This document shows, piece by piece, positions 17,761 through 25,317 of a stretch of 40,035 bases of DNA; the first letter of the stretch is position 1, and every line of letters begins with the position of its first letter. Position numbers and translations under genes: made by a program. The notes under the pieces were generated by a model. That model saw nothing but the letters and a program-made list of their open reading frames with translations. It was not told the DNA's origin and did not search any database. This DNA is from Nostoc sp. PA-18-2419 (GTDB lineage: Bacteria > Cyanobacteriota > Cyanobacteriia > Cyanobacteriales > Nostocaceae): NCBI RefSeq assembly GCF_005869855.1, contig NZ_SZNH01000005.1, positions 251,002-291,036 of the forward strand. The letters run 5' to 3'.

Positions 17761-19401
17761 TTAACTACCAACTACTAAAGCTTCTTGCTTGAGTTTTGCC
17801 CCAAAGTTTTTGATGAGTAAATCTTGCAATATTGGCTGTAAGTCTTCGCAGGGTATGCCTTTAATAATGCAAGTTCCAAGATGGGCATCTTTACCAACTT
17901 TGCCGCCCATATATATGTCAACGCCTTCGAGGGTTTTGCCATTTTTGCGAGTTTTAGTTCCCATCAAACCGATGTCTGCAACTTGGGGTTGTCCGCAGGA
18001 ATTAGGGCAACCAGTCCAATGAATTCGCACGGGATGGCTAAAGGTTAACTCTGATTCTAAGGCTTTAATCATTGCCAGGGCACGGTTTTTGGTTTCGATG
18101 AGGGCAAAGTTGCAAAATTGTGCGCCTGTGCAAGATACTAGCGATCGCGTTAACAAATCTGGATTAATGGAAAACCTTTCTAGTATTGGTTCTGTTAAAA
18201 ATATTGCTAATTGCGAGTCGGCAATGTTGGGGATAACGATGTTTTGTTCGACAGTAAAACGGATTTCGCCACTACCATAAACTTCTGCTAAGCGTGCAAT
18301 TTCAAACATATCATCGGCATACAGCCGACCAACAGGAATATGCAAACCTGCGTAATTTAATCCTGGTTGCTTTTGTTTATACAACCCGATGTGGTCGCGT
18401 TTTTCCCAGTCGATTTCGTCTTTTGCAGCTGCGAGTAACAATGATTTACCCAAACGGCTTTCTACTTCAGTCCGAAACTTTTCTAAACCCCATTCATCAA
18501 TCAGCCACATTATCCGGGATTTTTGCCGATTAGCACGTAAGCCGCGATCGCGATAAATTTGCAAAACAGCTCTACATACAGCTACCACATCTTCTGGGGC
18601 TACCCAAGCATTCAGAGGAATCGCCGCTTCACAACGTTTGGCTGAGAAAAAGCCACCGACTAAAACGTTAAATCCAAAAATTTTTTGATCGGAATGGGCA
18701 CAGGAGTAGAGGAGCGGAGGGGCAGGAGAGAAATTTTCCTCCCCTGCTCCCCTGCTCCCCTGCTCCCCTGCTTCCTTAAATGCTGGCACGAAAGCTAAAT
18801 CATTAATCTCTGCATGAACTGAATTGTCTCTTCCACCAGCGATCGCAATGTTAAACTTCCTTGGTAGATTGGTAAACTCCGGGTTTCCTTGGCCTTTGTT
18901 GGTGAGCATATCTTGAATTTGCTGTACCAACTCTCGTGTGTCGTATAACTCGTCTGCATCTAACCCCGCCACAGGGTCACCTGTGATATTGCGGACGTTA
19001 TCCATCCCTGACTGGACGCTGGTTAAACCAACTGCGTCAAATCTATTAAAGATATCTGGTAAATCTCCAATTCTGATTCCCCGCAATTGAATATTCTGTC
19101 TGGTAGTAATATCAGCATTACCGTCATCACCGTAACGCTGCACTACTTGGGCTAAAACACGCATCTGAGTACTGGTGAGAATACCGTTGGGCATCCGCAA
19201 CCGCATCATAAATTTGCCTGGGGTGACTGGGCGAAAAAATACACCCAGCCATTTGAGTCGATGATCTCGGTCTGTTTCGTCCATTGCTTCCCAGCCCAAG
19301 GCGGCAAATTTCTCTATCTCGGCCTTAACGGCGAGTCCATCTTTTTCTGCCTTGAATTTCTCGAATTTATTCAGGCTGGTGGTAGTTGGTATGTCTGTCA
19401 T
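17761..19401 (-). CDS. nirA: Ferredoxin-nitrite reductase NirA
   Basis: NirA reduces nitrite to ammonium with six electrons from ferredoxin, using siroheme and a [4Fe-4S] cluster. The 546 residues carry the cluster/siroheme ligands C425 and C431 (SCTGAQFC) and C466 and C470 (TGCPNSCGQPQVADIGLMG), plus the substrate-side blocks LRMPNGILTS, ITTRQNIQLRGI and GRDNSVHAEINDLAF. About 29 extra residues (~211-239, GEQGSRGAGEENFSPAPP...) interrupt the block that normally runs from LAFVPAFK to FGFNVLVGGFFS. They come from an 8-bp tandem repeat (separate entry). The gene leads the nirA-nrtP-narB operon and has an NtcA/NtcB-type promoter ~300 bases upstream. Confidence 0.96.
   Translation of the reverse strand: MTDIPTTTSLNKFEKFKAEKDGLAVKAEIEKFAALGWEAMDETDRDHRLKWLGVFFRPVTPGKFMMRLRMPNGILTSTQMRVLAQVVQRYGDDGNADITTRQNIQLRGIRIGDLPDIFNRFDAVGLTSVQSGMDNVRNITGDPVAGLDADELYDTRELVQQIQDMLTNKGQGNPEFTNLPRKFNIAIAGGRDNSVHAEINDLAFVPAFKEAGEQGSRGAGEENFSPAPPLLYSCAHSDQKIFGFNVLVGGFFSAKRCEAAIPLNAWVAPEDVVAVCRAVLQIYRDRGLRANRQKSRIMWLIDEWGLEKFRTEVESRLGKSLLLAAAKDEIDWEKRDHIGLYKQKQPGLNYAGLHIPVGRLYADDMFEIARLAEVYGSGEIRFTVEQNIVIPNIADSQLAIFLTEPILERFSINPDLLTRSLVSCTGAQFCNFALIETKNRALAMIKALESELTFSHPVRIHWTGCPNSCGQPQVADIGLMGTKTRKNGKTLEGVDIYMGGKVGKDAHLGTCIIKGIPCEDLQPILQDLLIKNFGAKLKQEALVVGS
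18685..18775 (-). repeat. In-frame 8-bp tandem repeat insert inside nirA
   Basis: On the plus strand the text CCCCTGCT repeats four times between 18740 and 18775, preceded by a related GGAGCGGAGGGGCAGGAG block at 18709-18727, so the two parts can pair as an inverted repeat. The segment encodes ~29 Gly/Glu/Pro-rich residues that I do not expect in NirA. Its length keeps the frame. Confidence 0.65.
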
Positions 19402-19673
19402 CAGGCTGACTCTCGTTGCAAATTACTAATAAGCGTGAAAATTTGTGCTAATTGCCCAATATGAATCAACTTGTAGTCTGAACATTTGCTGTGTCTACAA
19501 GGATTAGAGATGAAAAACTTAATATTTGGTTATGACTGATTATTTATACTCCAAAGCAATCCAACGCAAAACCTAAAATCCGTGGTTAGTTCGGGCAAAT
19601 TTGTCGTCATTGATATCTTGGGAATTTGTCAAGTAGGTTTAGATATTGTTCGTGTAACAATTTCGATTCTCAT

Positions 19674-19715
19674 AACTTAAGGTGAGATTTTTGTTAAAAT
19701 CGTATAATATGTTAC
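19674..19715 (-). promoter_or_regulatory. NtcA-activated nirA promoter (NtcA box and -10 box)
   Basis: The NtcA box is GTA-N8-TAC at 19702-19715. On the minus strand exactly 22 bases separate it from TAAGTT (19674-19679), a TAN3T -10 box. This is the canonical GTAN8TAC-N20-24-TAN3T layout of promoters switched on by NtcA under nitrogen limitation. Transcription would start near 19667 and give a nirA leader of ~265 nt. Confidence 0.8.
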
Positions 19716-19753
19716 GGTTTTTCAGTAAAAATGCAGAAAATGTATTAAATATA

Positions 19754-19766
19754 TGCATGTTTTGCA
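19754..19766 (-). promoter_or_regulatory. Candidate NtcB (LysR-type) binding site upstream of the nirA NtcA box
   Basis: TGCATGTTTTGCA reads TGCA-N5-TGCA and also fits the LysR rule T-N11-A. It lies ~40 bases upstream of the NtcA box as seen from nirA, where NtcB, the nitrite-responsive co-activator, would be expected. No ntcB gene lies in this window. Confidence 0.55.
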
Positions 19767-19977
19767 TCAAATTTCCCAGTAAGTAACGCCAAGCCCTTGC
19801 ATAAAGGGTATTTGAGATAACTGAAGCGATTTTGGATTACGATATAGCAATCCGATTTGAGTTGTAAAAATTTTCCTAGTGGTCGTCCTTGGGGGTTATT
19901 TAGGACTGGTATAGTTTAATTCAGAGTCAAAAATCTGTTTTCAAAAGCTTTGAGCGTTAGATATTATTTCAACAGTT

Positions 19978-20391
19978 ATGAAACGTCGTGATTTTATTAA
20001 TTGGGTAGGTTTAGGTTGGCTAGCGAGTTCTCTACCTGTAGCGATCGCAGCTTGTTCTGCTGGCACCAAGTCAGCATCAACCGATTGGCAAACAATAGGT
20101 ACATCAGCAGATTTAGATAAAACAGGTCAATTGCTGGCGAAAAACTCACCTGCTGGTCCTGTGTTGGTAATCGGCACATCTAAATCTGCAAATCTGACTG
20201 CTGTTAACCCTACTTGTACTCACGCAGGTTGTACGGTGGGATGGAAAGCTGATGCCAAAAAATTCGTCTGTCCCTGTCATGGTTCGGAATATAGTATTGA
20301 TGGGAAAGTGCAAAAAGGCCCAGCAACAGAAGCGCTGAAAACTTATGCCGTCAAAATAGAGAATAGTTCAGTTGAAGTCAAGCCAAGTTAA
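19978..20391 (+). CDS. Tat-exported Rieske [2Fe-2S] lipoprotein
   Basis: This 137-residue protein starts with a twin-arginine signal (MKRRDFINWVGLGWLASS) ending in IAAC with C26, which fits a lipobox. It is therefore probably exported folded and anchored on the outer face of a membrane. The Rieske domain is complete: C80-T-H82-A-G-C85 and C98-P-C100-H101, with C85/C100 able to form the usual disulfide. Unlike b6f PetC it lacks a long N-terminal membrane helix plus linker, so it is a small stand-alone electron carrier. It is divergent from nirA and sits 15 bases before the HEAT-repeat gene, so the two are likely one operon. Its partner is unknown. Confidence 0.85.
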   Translation: MKRRDFINWVGLGWLASSLPVAIAACSAGTKSASTDWQTIGTSADLDKTGQLLAKNSPAGPVLVIGTSKSANLTAVNPTCTHAGCTVGWKADAKKFVCPCHGSEYSIDGKVQKGPATEALKTYAVKIENSSVEVKPS

Positions 20392-20406
20392 ACAATTTAA
20401 AGAATC

Positions 20407-21702
20407 GTGAATCATATCAACCAGCTTTTGGCGCAAGCCCAAACAGCACATGATGCAGCTGATTGGTCATCACTAATTCAATATTTACAACAATTAATTT
20501 CCGGGGCAGACCTTGAGCATCCAGAGATAATTAAAAATCGAGAATATCTGCTGAAATTAACCCTTTCAATGTTAAAGATGGGGGATTTTCAGCAACGCTG
20601 GGAAATGACTAAAATATTAACTCATTTGGGAAATATTGCTATCCCACCACTGATTGAAATATTAAAAGATGAAGATACAGAGGAAGAATTACGTTGGTAT
20701 GCAGCACGGAGTTTGGGGGAATTTCAGCACCCAGATGCCATCGTAGCTTTAGTAGAATTATTGAAAACCGATGAGGATGAAGAACTCAAAGCGATCGCAA
20801 CTACAGCATTGGGTCAAATGGGTAGTGTTGCTATTAGTTCGCTAACTCAACTTTTAGCAGATCCAGAGACACGACTTTTAGCAGTGCGATCGCTTTGTTA
20901 TATTTCCCAAACAGAAATTATTCTACCGTTGTTGAGTGTAGTCCAAGATCCGCAAGCTGAAATTCGCACCGCTGCAATAGAAGCCCTAAGCAGTTTTCAG
21001 GACGAACGCGTACCACTAGTGTTGTTAAATGCTTTGGATGATCTAGCTGCTATAGTTAGACGTGCAGCAGTAGTTGGTTTAGGCTTTCGCCCGGACTTGT
21101 GCCAAACATTAGATTTAGTCACCAGACTGCAACCCAAGTTATACGACATTAACCTAGATGTTTGTTGTGCAGCAGTCGTCAGCCTTTCTCGAATGGGTTG
21201 CGATGAAGCTGCCAAACACTTATTTGATTTGTTGTCATCCCAGATACCAATAAAGTTGCAATTAGAAACTATCCGGGCTTTAAGTTGGATGGAGACACCA
21301 TCGAGTTTGGCATATTTACAAACAATATTTCATCAAAGTAGATTGCAAACAGTGTGGCAAGAAATTGTCACAGTTTTAGGGCGAGTGCAAAAGCCGCAAC
21401 TAACAACACTAGCCGCAGAAATTTTATTACAAATATTGCGATCGCCGCATCCAGCTACAAAAATTGCCAATATTAAAAGTGCGATCGCCCTATCTTTAGG
21501 ACAGTTAGGAAAAATCCAGGCAATTCAACCATTAATTTGGCTGCTAGCTGATTCTAATGCATCAGTGAGACTACATGCGATCGCCGCACTGAAAAATCTG
21601 GATAAAGAAGCTGCACATCAACAATTGCGGCAGTTAGCATATAACTTTGCACTAACTCCAGATTTGCAACAAGCAATAGCGATCGCTCTAGAACAGTGGT
21701 AA
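20407..21702 (+). CDS. nirB: HEAT-repeat protein, likely NirB-type nitrite reductase helper
   Basis: This 431-residue protein is made of helical HEAT/PBS-lyase repeats (for example ELRWYAARSLGEFQHPDAIVALVELL, DEELKAIATTALGQMGSVAISSL, ASVRLHAIAALKNL). Such repeats occur in phycobilin lyases (CpcE type) and in cyanobacterial NirB, a protein encoded next to nirA and needed for full nitrite reductase activity, where it binds NirA. Position opposite nirA is the main reason for the name; the repeats alone would allow another lyase-like or scaffold role. It is not the NADH-dependent NirB of enteric bacteria. The start is GTG at 20407 with weak AAAGAA upstream. No membrane segments are seen. Confidence 0.65.
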   Translation: MNHINQLLAQAQTAHDAADWSSLIQYLQQLISGADLEHPEIIKNREYLLKLTLSMLKMGDFQQRWEMTKILTHLGNIAIPPLIEILKDEDTEEELRWYAARSLGEFQHPDAIVALVELLKTDEDEELKAIATTALGQMGSVAISSLTQLLADPETRLLAVRSLCYISQTEIILPLLSVVQDPQAEIRTAAIEALSSFQDERVPLVLLNALDDLAAIVRRAAVVGLGFRPDLCQTLDLVTRLQPKLYDINLDVCCAAVVSLSRMGCDEAAKHLFDLLSSQIPIKLQLETIRALSWMETPSSLAYLQTIFHQSRLQTVWQEIVTVLGRVQKPQLTTLAAEILLQILRSPHPATKIANIKSAIALSLGQLGKIQAIQPLIWLLADSNASVRLHAIAALKNLDKEAAHQQLRQLAYNFALTPDLQQAIAIALEQW

Positions 21703-22128
21703 ATTTTTGATAAATTGCATAGTCACTTTCTAACTTTCTTGACCCTGCTCTTAATTGTCAACTACTAACAGCCAACACCAAAATACGTGCAAATTACATG
21801 CAATTGCAACTTATTCCTTTTGTATGAACTTCGTAATATATATAATAATTTGCAATTTTTACAGGATTAGATTCTTACTCAAAAATCTCAAACTAGTATA
21901 CTTAATTAATAATTAAAAGGTGAAATTCAGGAGCCAGAATAGTTGAAGAATTAGGAAAACTTGTGATTAATAAATACATTAGTTCTACTAAACTGTCTAT
22001 TAATACCTAATTCTGACGCCTAGCCGTGCGGCGTCTCCGGCTCCGCTCCTGATTGCTGAATTTTTATGTCAAAAGTCCATAGTATAAATTTTACTATTGA
22101 CTATCGACTCTCAAAAGCTGGAGAAAAT
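21703..22128. other. 3'-3' spacer with a GC-rich hairpin
   Basis: The spacer between the convergent HEAT-repeat gene and the acidic-protein gene is AT-rich without genes. At 22015-22035 the arms GACGCC and GGCGTC flank a 9-nt loop, followed by CCGGCTCCGCTCC. This is a common Nostoc dispersed hairpin type and may serve as a terminator. Confidence 0.45.
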
Positions 22129-22503
22129 TTATTTTGATTGACCTTTTTCTAAAGCCTGTTCTACTAACTCATCATCGACATTAGCCACACCCTCAGTTTG
22201 AGAATTTTTAACATCTTTAGCTAACTCTTTGTAATCATCTGGATTACCAGTTGACTGCGTCGCTTGGGTTTTTACTTCTTTTGCCTCAGGGACTTTATTT
22301 TGAGGACCAGTTGCGGCTTCGGCTGCTGCTGCTCCCTTACCTGTGCGATCAACTTCACTAACACTCAATTTTTGAGCAGCTGCGTAATCAGCGTCAAAAT
22401 CCACCTTTGGTGCTGCTTCTTCACCACTATCTATGCTGTCCGCAGCTAATTGGGCATCATGGGTAGGAGCTTCATTAACATTGGTTTTTATTTCATCTGG
22501 CAT
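22129..22503 (-). CDS. Small acidic, low-complexity protein of unknown function
   Basis: This 124-residue protein is rich in Ala, Asp, Glu, Lys and Gln and probably disordered over most of its length (SIDSGEEAAPKVDFDADYAAAQ; GKGAAAAEAATGPQNKVPEAKEV). It has no cysteine, membrane segment or signal peptide. The end (NVDDELVEQALEKGQ) may be helical. I do not recognise the family. Its ATG is supported by the abrupt change to AT-rich DNA upstream, though the ribosome site (AGGTTTTAATT) is weak. It is divergent from the carotenoid protein gene, and the two share a 220-base promoter region. Confidence 0.6.
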   Translation of the reverse strand: MPDEIKTNVNEAPTHDAQLAADSIDSGEEAAPKVDFDADYAAAQKLSVSEVDRTGKGAAAAEAATGPQNKVPEAKEVKTQATQSTGNPDDYKELAKDVKNSQTEGVANVDDELVEQALEKGQSK

Positions 22504-22645
22504 AATTAAAACCTAAGGTAAATTTTTTTGCTGTTTGAGGTAAGTATAACTAAGTAATTTGCTATTTGATTACTTCCTTACGAGAGATTTTTACCTCTAT
22601 TAAAGGATAGATTAATACTTAATTATCAAAAAATAATAACTCTTT

Positions 22646-22655
22646 CTATCGATAG
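22646..22655. promoter_or_regulatory. Palindrome CTATCGATAG between divergent genes
   Basis: A perfect 10-bp palindrome ~70 bases before the carotenoid protein start, in the region shared with the divergent acidic-protein gene. It may be an operator; no regulator can be named. Confidence 0.3.
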
Positions 22656-22723
22656 TAGAATTTTATTCTAGGACTTTGGTAACTCTTATATTTGGTCTAT
22701 TAAACTACATTTAGAGACAAGTT

Positions 22724-23254
22724 ATGAGTGCAAGTTACGATAAAAATACTGCTCAAGCTCAAAGTAGTGAAACTCAAAAAGTGGTAGATGAGTTTAACGC
22801 TTTAGATACCGATGCAAAATTAGCTTGGTTCTATTTGATTTATAAAAAAATGGGTGATTCGGTTACTCCAGCTGCTCCTGCTGCTACCGATCCTGAATTA
22901 GCACCACTTCTGCTAGGAAAATATTATGATTTATCCGATGAGGAGCAATTGAATATTATGCGGGATATTGTTAACCGTAAAGATACGGAATATTCTCGTG
23001 CCTATGGGGCGATAAAAGAAAATAACCAGCTATTAGTTTGGTATGCTTGGGCAGTAGCTATGGGTGATAAAGTGGTTGATTTACCAGGTACCTACAAGCC
23101 AAGTCAAGCGATTAATGATTTGCTTTCGCAAACTGAAGCACTAGATTTTGACGAGCAAATTTCGGTGTTCCGAACAATAGCTGATGAAATGGGTTATACC
23201 GATGTTAAGCCAATTGAGACACAAGCACAAACTGGTAAAACTTCAAGTTTGTAA
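22724..23254 (+). CDS. Helical carotenoid protein (OCP N-terminal domain homologue)
   Basis: This 176-residue protein matches the carotenoid-binding N-terminal domain of the orange carotenoid protein: DAKLAWFYLIYKKMGDSVTPAAP, then LLLGKYYDLSDEEQLNIMRDIVNRKDTEYSRAYGAIKENNQLLVWYAWAVAMG, and the second helical bundle ending LDFDEQISVFRTIADEMGY. The C-terminal NTF2-like domain of OCP is absent, so this is a stand-alone HCP. Such proteins bind a keto-carotenoid and quench singlet oxygen or phycobilisome excitation, depending on the clade. No CTDH gene (the split-off C-terminal domain) is beside it, which argues against the HCP4 clade; HCP1-3 cannot be separated by eye. A very strong terminator follows. 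Confidence 0.88.
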   Translation: MSASYDKNTAQAQSSETQKVVDEFNALDTDAKLAWFYLIYKKMGDSVTPAAPAATDPELAPLLLGKYYDLSDEEQLNIMRDIVNRKDTEYSRAYGAIKENNQLLVWYAWAVAMGDKVVDLPGTYKPSQAINDLLSQTEALDFDEQISVFRTIADEMGYTDVKPIETQAQTGKTSSL

Positions 23255-23279
23255 TTAGACTAAATCCATATCTATAACC

Positions 23280-23332
23280 TTGAAAAATAACATCCTGCAC
23301 TTGTTAAATAAGTGCAGGATGTTATTTTTCAA
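23280..23332 (+). terminator. Strong terminator of the helical carotenoid protein gene
   Basis: A perfect 23-bp stem (arms 23280-23302 and 23310-23332, core CATCCTGCACTT/AAGTGCAGGATG) with a 7-nt loop begins 25 bases after the stop. Both flanks are AT-rich, A-run on the left and TTATTTTTC on the right, so it should work in both directions. Confidence 0.9.
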
Positions 23333-23360
23333 TATTTTACGAATCAATAAGGCTTGCTAT

Positions 23361-23504
23361 TTAGCCATCTATTAATGATGTATTCACCAGCCATTTACTA
23401 AGTACCTGCTCCATACAAGTTTCTGTTTGAGTAAAGCTAAGTTTTTTATAAAATTCAGTAGAATCATTTTTAAACAAACAGACATACCGACCATTGCAGC
23501 ACAC
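23361..23504 (-). CDS. Possible small protein or gene fragment of unknown function
   Basis: A 47-codon frame runs from GTG 23504 to TAA 23361. The predicted text (CCNGRYVCLFKNDSTEFYKKLS, then CMEQVLSKWLVNTSLIDG) looks protein-like. The frame is also open nine codons upstream of the GTG (CKIYQFV), which suggests the 3' remnant of a longer gene. No ribosome site is visible. It lies in the tail behind the ABC ATPase gene on the same strand. Confidence 0.25.
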   Translation of the reverse strand: MCCNGRYVCLFKNDSTEFYKKLSFTQTETCMEQVLSKWLVNTSLIDG

Positions 23505-23539
23505 AAATTGATAGATCTTGCAATCAGCAAATTAAAAAT

Positions 23540-24304
23540 TTATGATACAGCCAACTGGCTTAATTCAGATGGAGTCAGATTTGAGTTTACCACTTGACCA
23601 TCACGGAACCAAATAATCCGCTGAGTTTGACGGGCAACTTCTGGTTCGTGGGTTACCATAACAACAGTGATTCCAGTAGCATTAAGTTCGCCAAAGATAT
23701 CTAAGACTTCTTGGGTTGTGCGCGAATCAAGTGCGCCAGTGGGTTCATCGGCTAAAAGTACTACAGGACGGTTGACAATGGCACGGGCGATCGCTACTCT
23801 TTGTTGTTGTCCCCCAGATAGTTGAGTTGGTTTGTTATTGAGGCGATTTGCTAAACCGACTCGTATCAACGCTTCTGTAGCGCGATCGCGCCTTTCTTTT
23901 GGGTTTACATTAGCATACACCATCGGCAGTATCACATTTTCTAGCGCTGTTAGTTGGGACAATAAATGGAATTGTTGGAAGACAAACCCCAGCTTTTTGT
24001 TGCGGATATGTGCTAATGATTTATCATCCATTTGCGCTACATCAATATTATCTAAGTAATAATGTCCGGCTGTGGGTCGGTCTAAACAGCCGATAATATT
24101 CATGGCTGTGGATTTACCAGAACCCGAAGGTCCCATAATCGAACAATATTCGCCTTCGTGGATAGTTAAATTTACATTGTTCAGTGCTTTGACTTCAGTT
24201 TCACCAATGCCATAGACTTTATATATATTTTCTAAACGAATAATATCTGATTTCGGAACAGGATTAGGAACTAGAGAATCGGTAATTGAAATAGTGTTTG
24301 GCAT
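23540..24304 (-). CDS. ABC transporter ATP-binding protein, MacB/LolD type
   Basis: This 254-residue ATPase has Walker A (GPSGSGKST, 58-66), the Q-loop (FVFQQFHLLSQLTALENV), signature LSGGQQQR, Walker B VVLLADEPTGALD and the H-switch VVMVTHE. The sequence groups it with the MacB/LolD/FtsE class of ATPases, which drive export of peptides, lipids or lipoproteins through a MacB-like permease. No permease or membrane-fusion gene is adjacent, so the partner must be encoded elsewhere or have been lost. A ~17-residue N-terminal extension precedes the domain. It differs clearly from the heterocyst DevA ATPase as I remember it. Confidence 0.9.
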   Translation of the reverse strand: MPNTISITDSLVPNPVPKSDIIRLENIYKVYGIGETEVKALNNVNLTIHEGEYCSIMGPSGSGKSTAMNIIGCLDRPTAGHYYLDNIDVAQMDDKSLAHIRNKKLGFVFQQFHLLSQLTALENVILPMVYANVNPKERRDRATEALIRVGLANRLNNKPTQLSGGQQQRVAIARAIVNRPVVLLADEPTGALDSRTTQEVLDIFGELNATGITVVMVTHEPEVARQTQRIIWFRDGQVVNSNLTPSELSQLAVS

Positions 24305-24703
24305 AATAATTTAGTTATTAATCAATAGTAATTAATTTGAAACTTTTTTTATTAACTGATATCTTACACCATTCTCAATCAAAACTTCACAATTAGTATA
24401 TTATCAAACAATATATAAATTAAGCCACTTAGAAATAATTAAACTTTATTCTACGATAACACCTGTAAATATCTTGCCGAAAACTGCCCAGCCGATTTTG
24501 CTAGATGGTTATTTGCATCGAGTAAATTATGCAAGAATCTCTGATTTACTAAGATAATAGACCTATTGCAAAAGTCCCTTAACACCCTCCCCCAGCCTCT
24601 AAGAGCCAGATATTTGACCTAACTCAAAGGCTTTTTGGGGTTCTTTTTTGATTTATGCAAGAAGTTTATTCTACAAAAACAATTGCAACAAACAGAACAA
24701 TGA
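24305..24703. other. Spacer upstream of the ABC ATPase gene
   Basis: AT-rich text that must hold the ATPase promoter, then a different segment (24555-24680, CCCTCCCCCAGCCTCTAAGAGCC) that looks inserted. I see no gene and no certain element ends. Confidence 0.35.
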
Positions 24704-24898
24704 GGAAAGAAACAGGAGGCGTTACAAATAATTTTGGGTCAGCTAACACGTCAGTTAGATGCAATTGAGCCAGAGATAGAAGAACAGCAGATTTGTAGAT
24801 TATCCATCGCTTAGCTAGAGGAGTTAGCTGAGGCGCTGTTAGATTTGTTTAGTCAAAATGATTTAGTAAATTACTTAGGAAATATCTCTTTACTTTAA
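24704..24898 (+). pseudogene. Decayed C-terminal piece of a DUF4351 (Rpn/PD-(D/E)XK nuclease-type) gene
   Basis: One frame reads KQEALQIILGQLTRQLDAIE, then PEIEEQQICRLSIA, a TAG stop at 24812-24814, and then LEELAEALLDLFSQNDLVNYLGN to a TAA at 24896. This is the typical C-terminal domain of cyanobacterial Rpn-family/DUF4351 proteins, in which the stop replaces the usual Gln of SIAQLEEL. There is no start and no nuclease domain, so it is a remnant. Confidence 0.65.
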
Positions 24899-24995
24899 CC
24901 TAATCAGCAAGATTAACAAACGTAAGTTTGGGTTAGGAAATTCCAACAAATAAATTATTTCGTTTGGAGTTGATGACTAATTGTTGACTATCACT

Positions 24996-25134
24996 AATTA
25001 AAAAGCGCCTGGGAGTGTTGCCGTGTTTCCACCCCAGACGCCTTTCATTCTTAACTTGCTCCTCACACAACTAAAAGATATCACTGCTGAATTAAAAAGC
25101 GAATGTAGTGAGTGACACTTTCAAAACTGCACCA
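24996..25134. ncRNA. Structured repeat, copy 1 of 3 (possible small RNA or RNA target array)
   Basis: This unit starts with AATTAAAAAGCG and a hairpin (25000-25046; stem interrupted by two mismatches) whose loop reads AGTGTTGCCGTGTTTCCAC. Then comes TTAACTTGCTCCTCACAC with the motif GCTCCTCACAC at 25058-25068, then CTAAAAGATATCACT and a tail ending ACTGCACCA. The tail lacks the GCAAGT arm present in copies 2 and 3 and instead holds a second AATTAAAAAGCGAATG start. Confidence 0.55.
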
Positions 25135-25154
25135 ATATCTAATTTTTATACACA

Positions 25155-25300
25155 AATTAAAAAGCGTTTGGGAGTGTTGCCGTGTTTCCACCCCAAACGC
25201 TTTTTATTCTTAACTTGCTCCTCACACACAACTAAAAGATATCACTACTTCAAAAAAAAGGCAAGTATATTGAATAACAATTTTGAAATTCTACAATCAA
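25155..25300. ncRNA. Structured repeat, copy 2 of 3
   Basis: This is the best-formed copy, 159 bases after copy 1. The hairpin 25159-25205 has a perfect 14-bp stem (AAAAAGCGTTTGGG/CCCAAACGCTTTTT) with the loop shared by all copies, followed by T5, so it can end transcription in either direction. The motif GCTCCTCACAC lies at 25217-25227. ACTTGC (25213) can pair with GCAAGT (25261) and so place the motif in a loop. The right end is degenerate. Confidence 0.6.
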
Positions 25301-25317
25301 TGCAATTTCTAGATGGA

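Noticed and set aside
20407..21702. Phycobilin lyase CpcE/PecE
   Set aside because: The HEAT repeats fit, but there is no partner F subunit and no phycobiliprotein gene nearby; the nirA context favours NirB.
23540..24304. Heterocyst exporter ATPase DevA
   Set aside because: The sequence fits the general MacB/LolD class better, and no devB or devC gene is adjacent.
24555..24680. Possible insertion-sequence end (text ATTGCAAAAGTCCC)
   Set aside because: No matching inverted end, duplication or transposase could be found.
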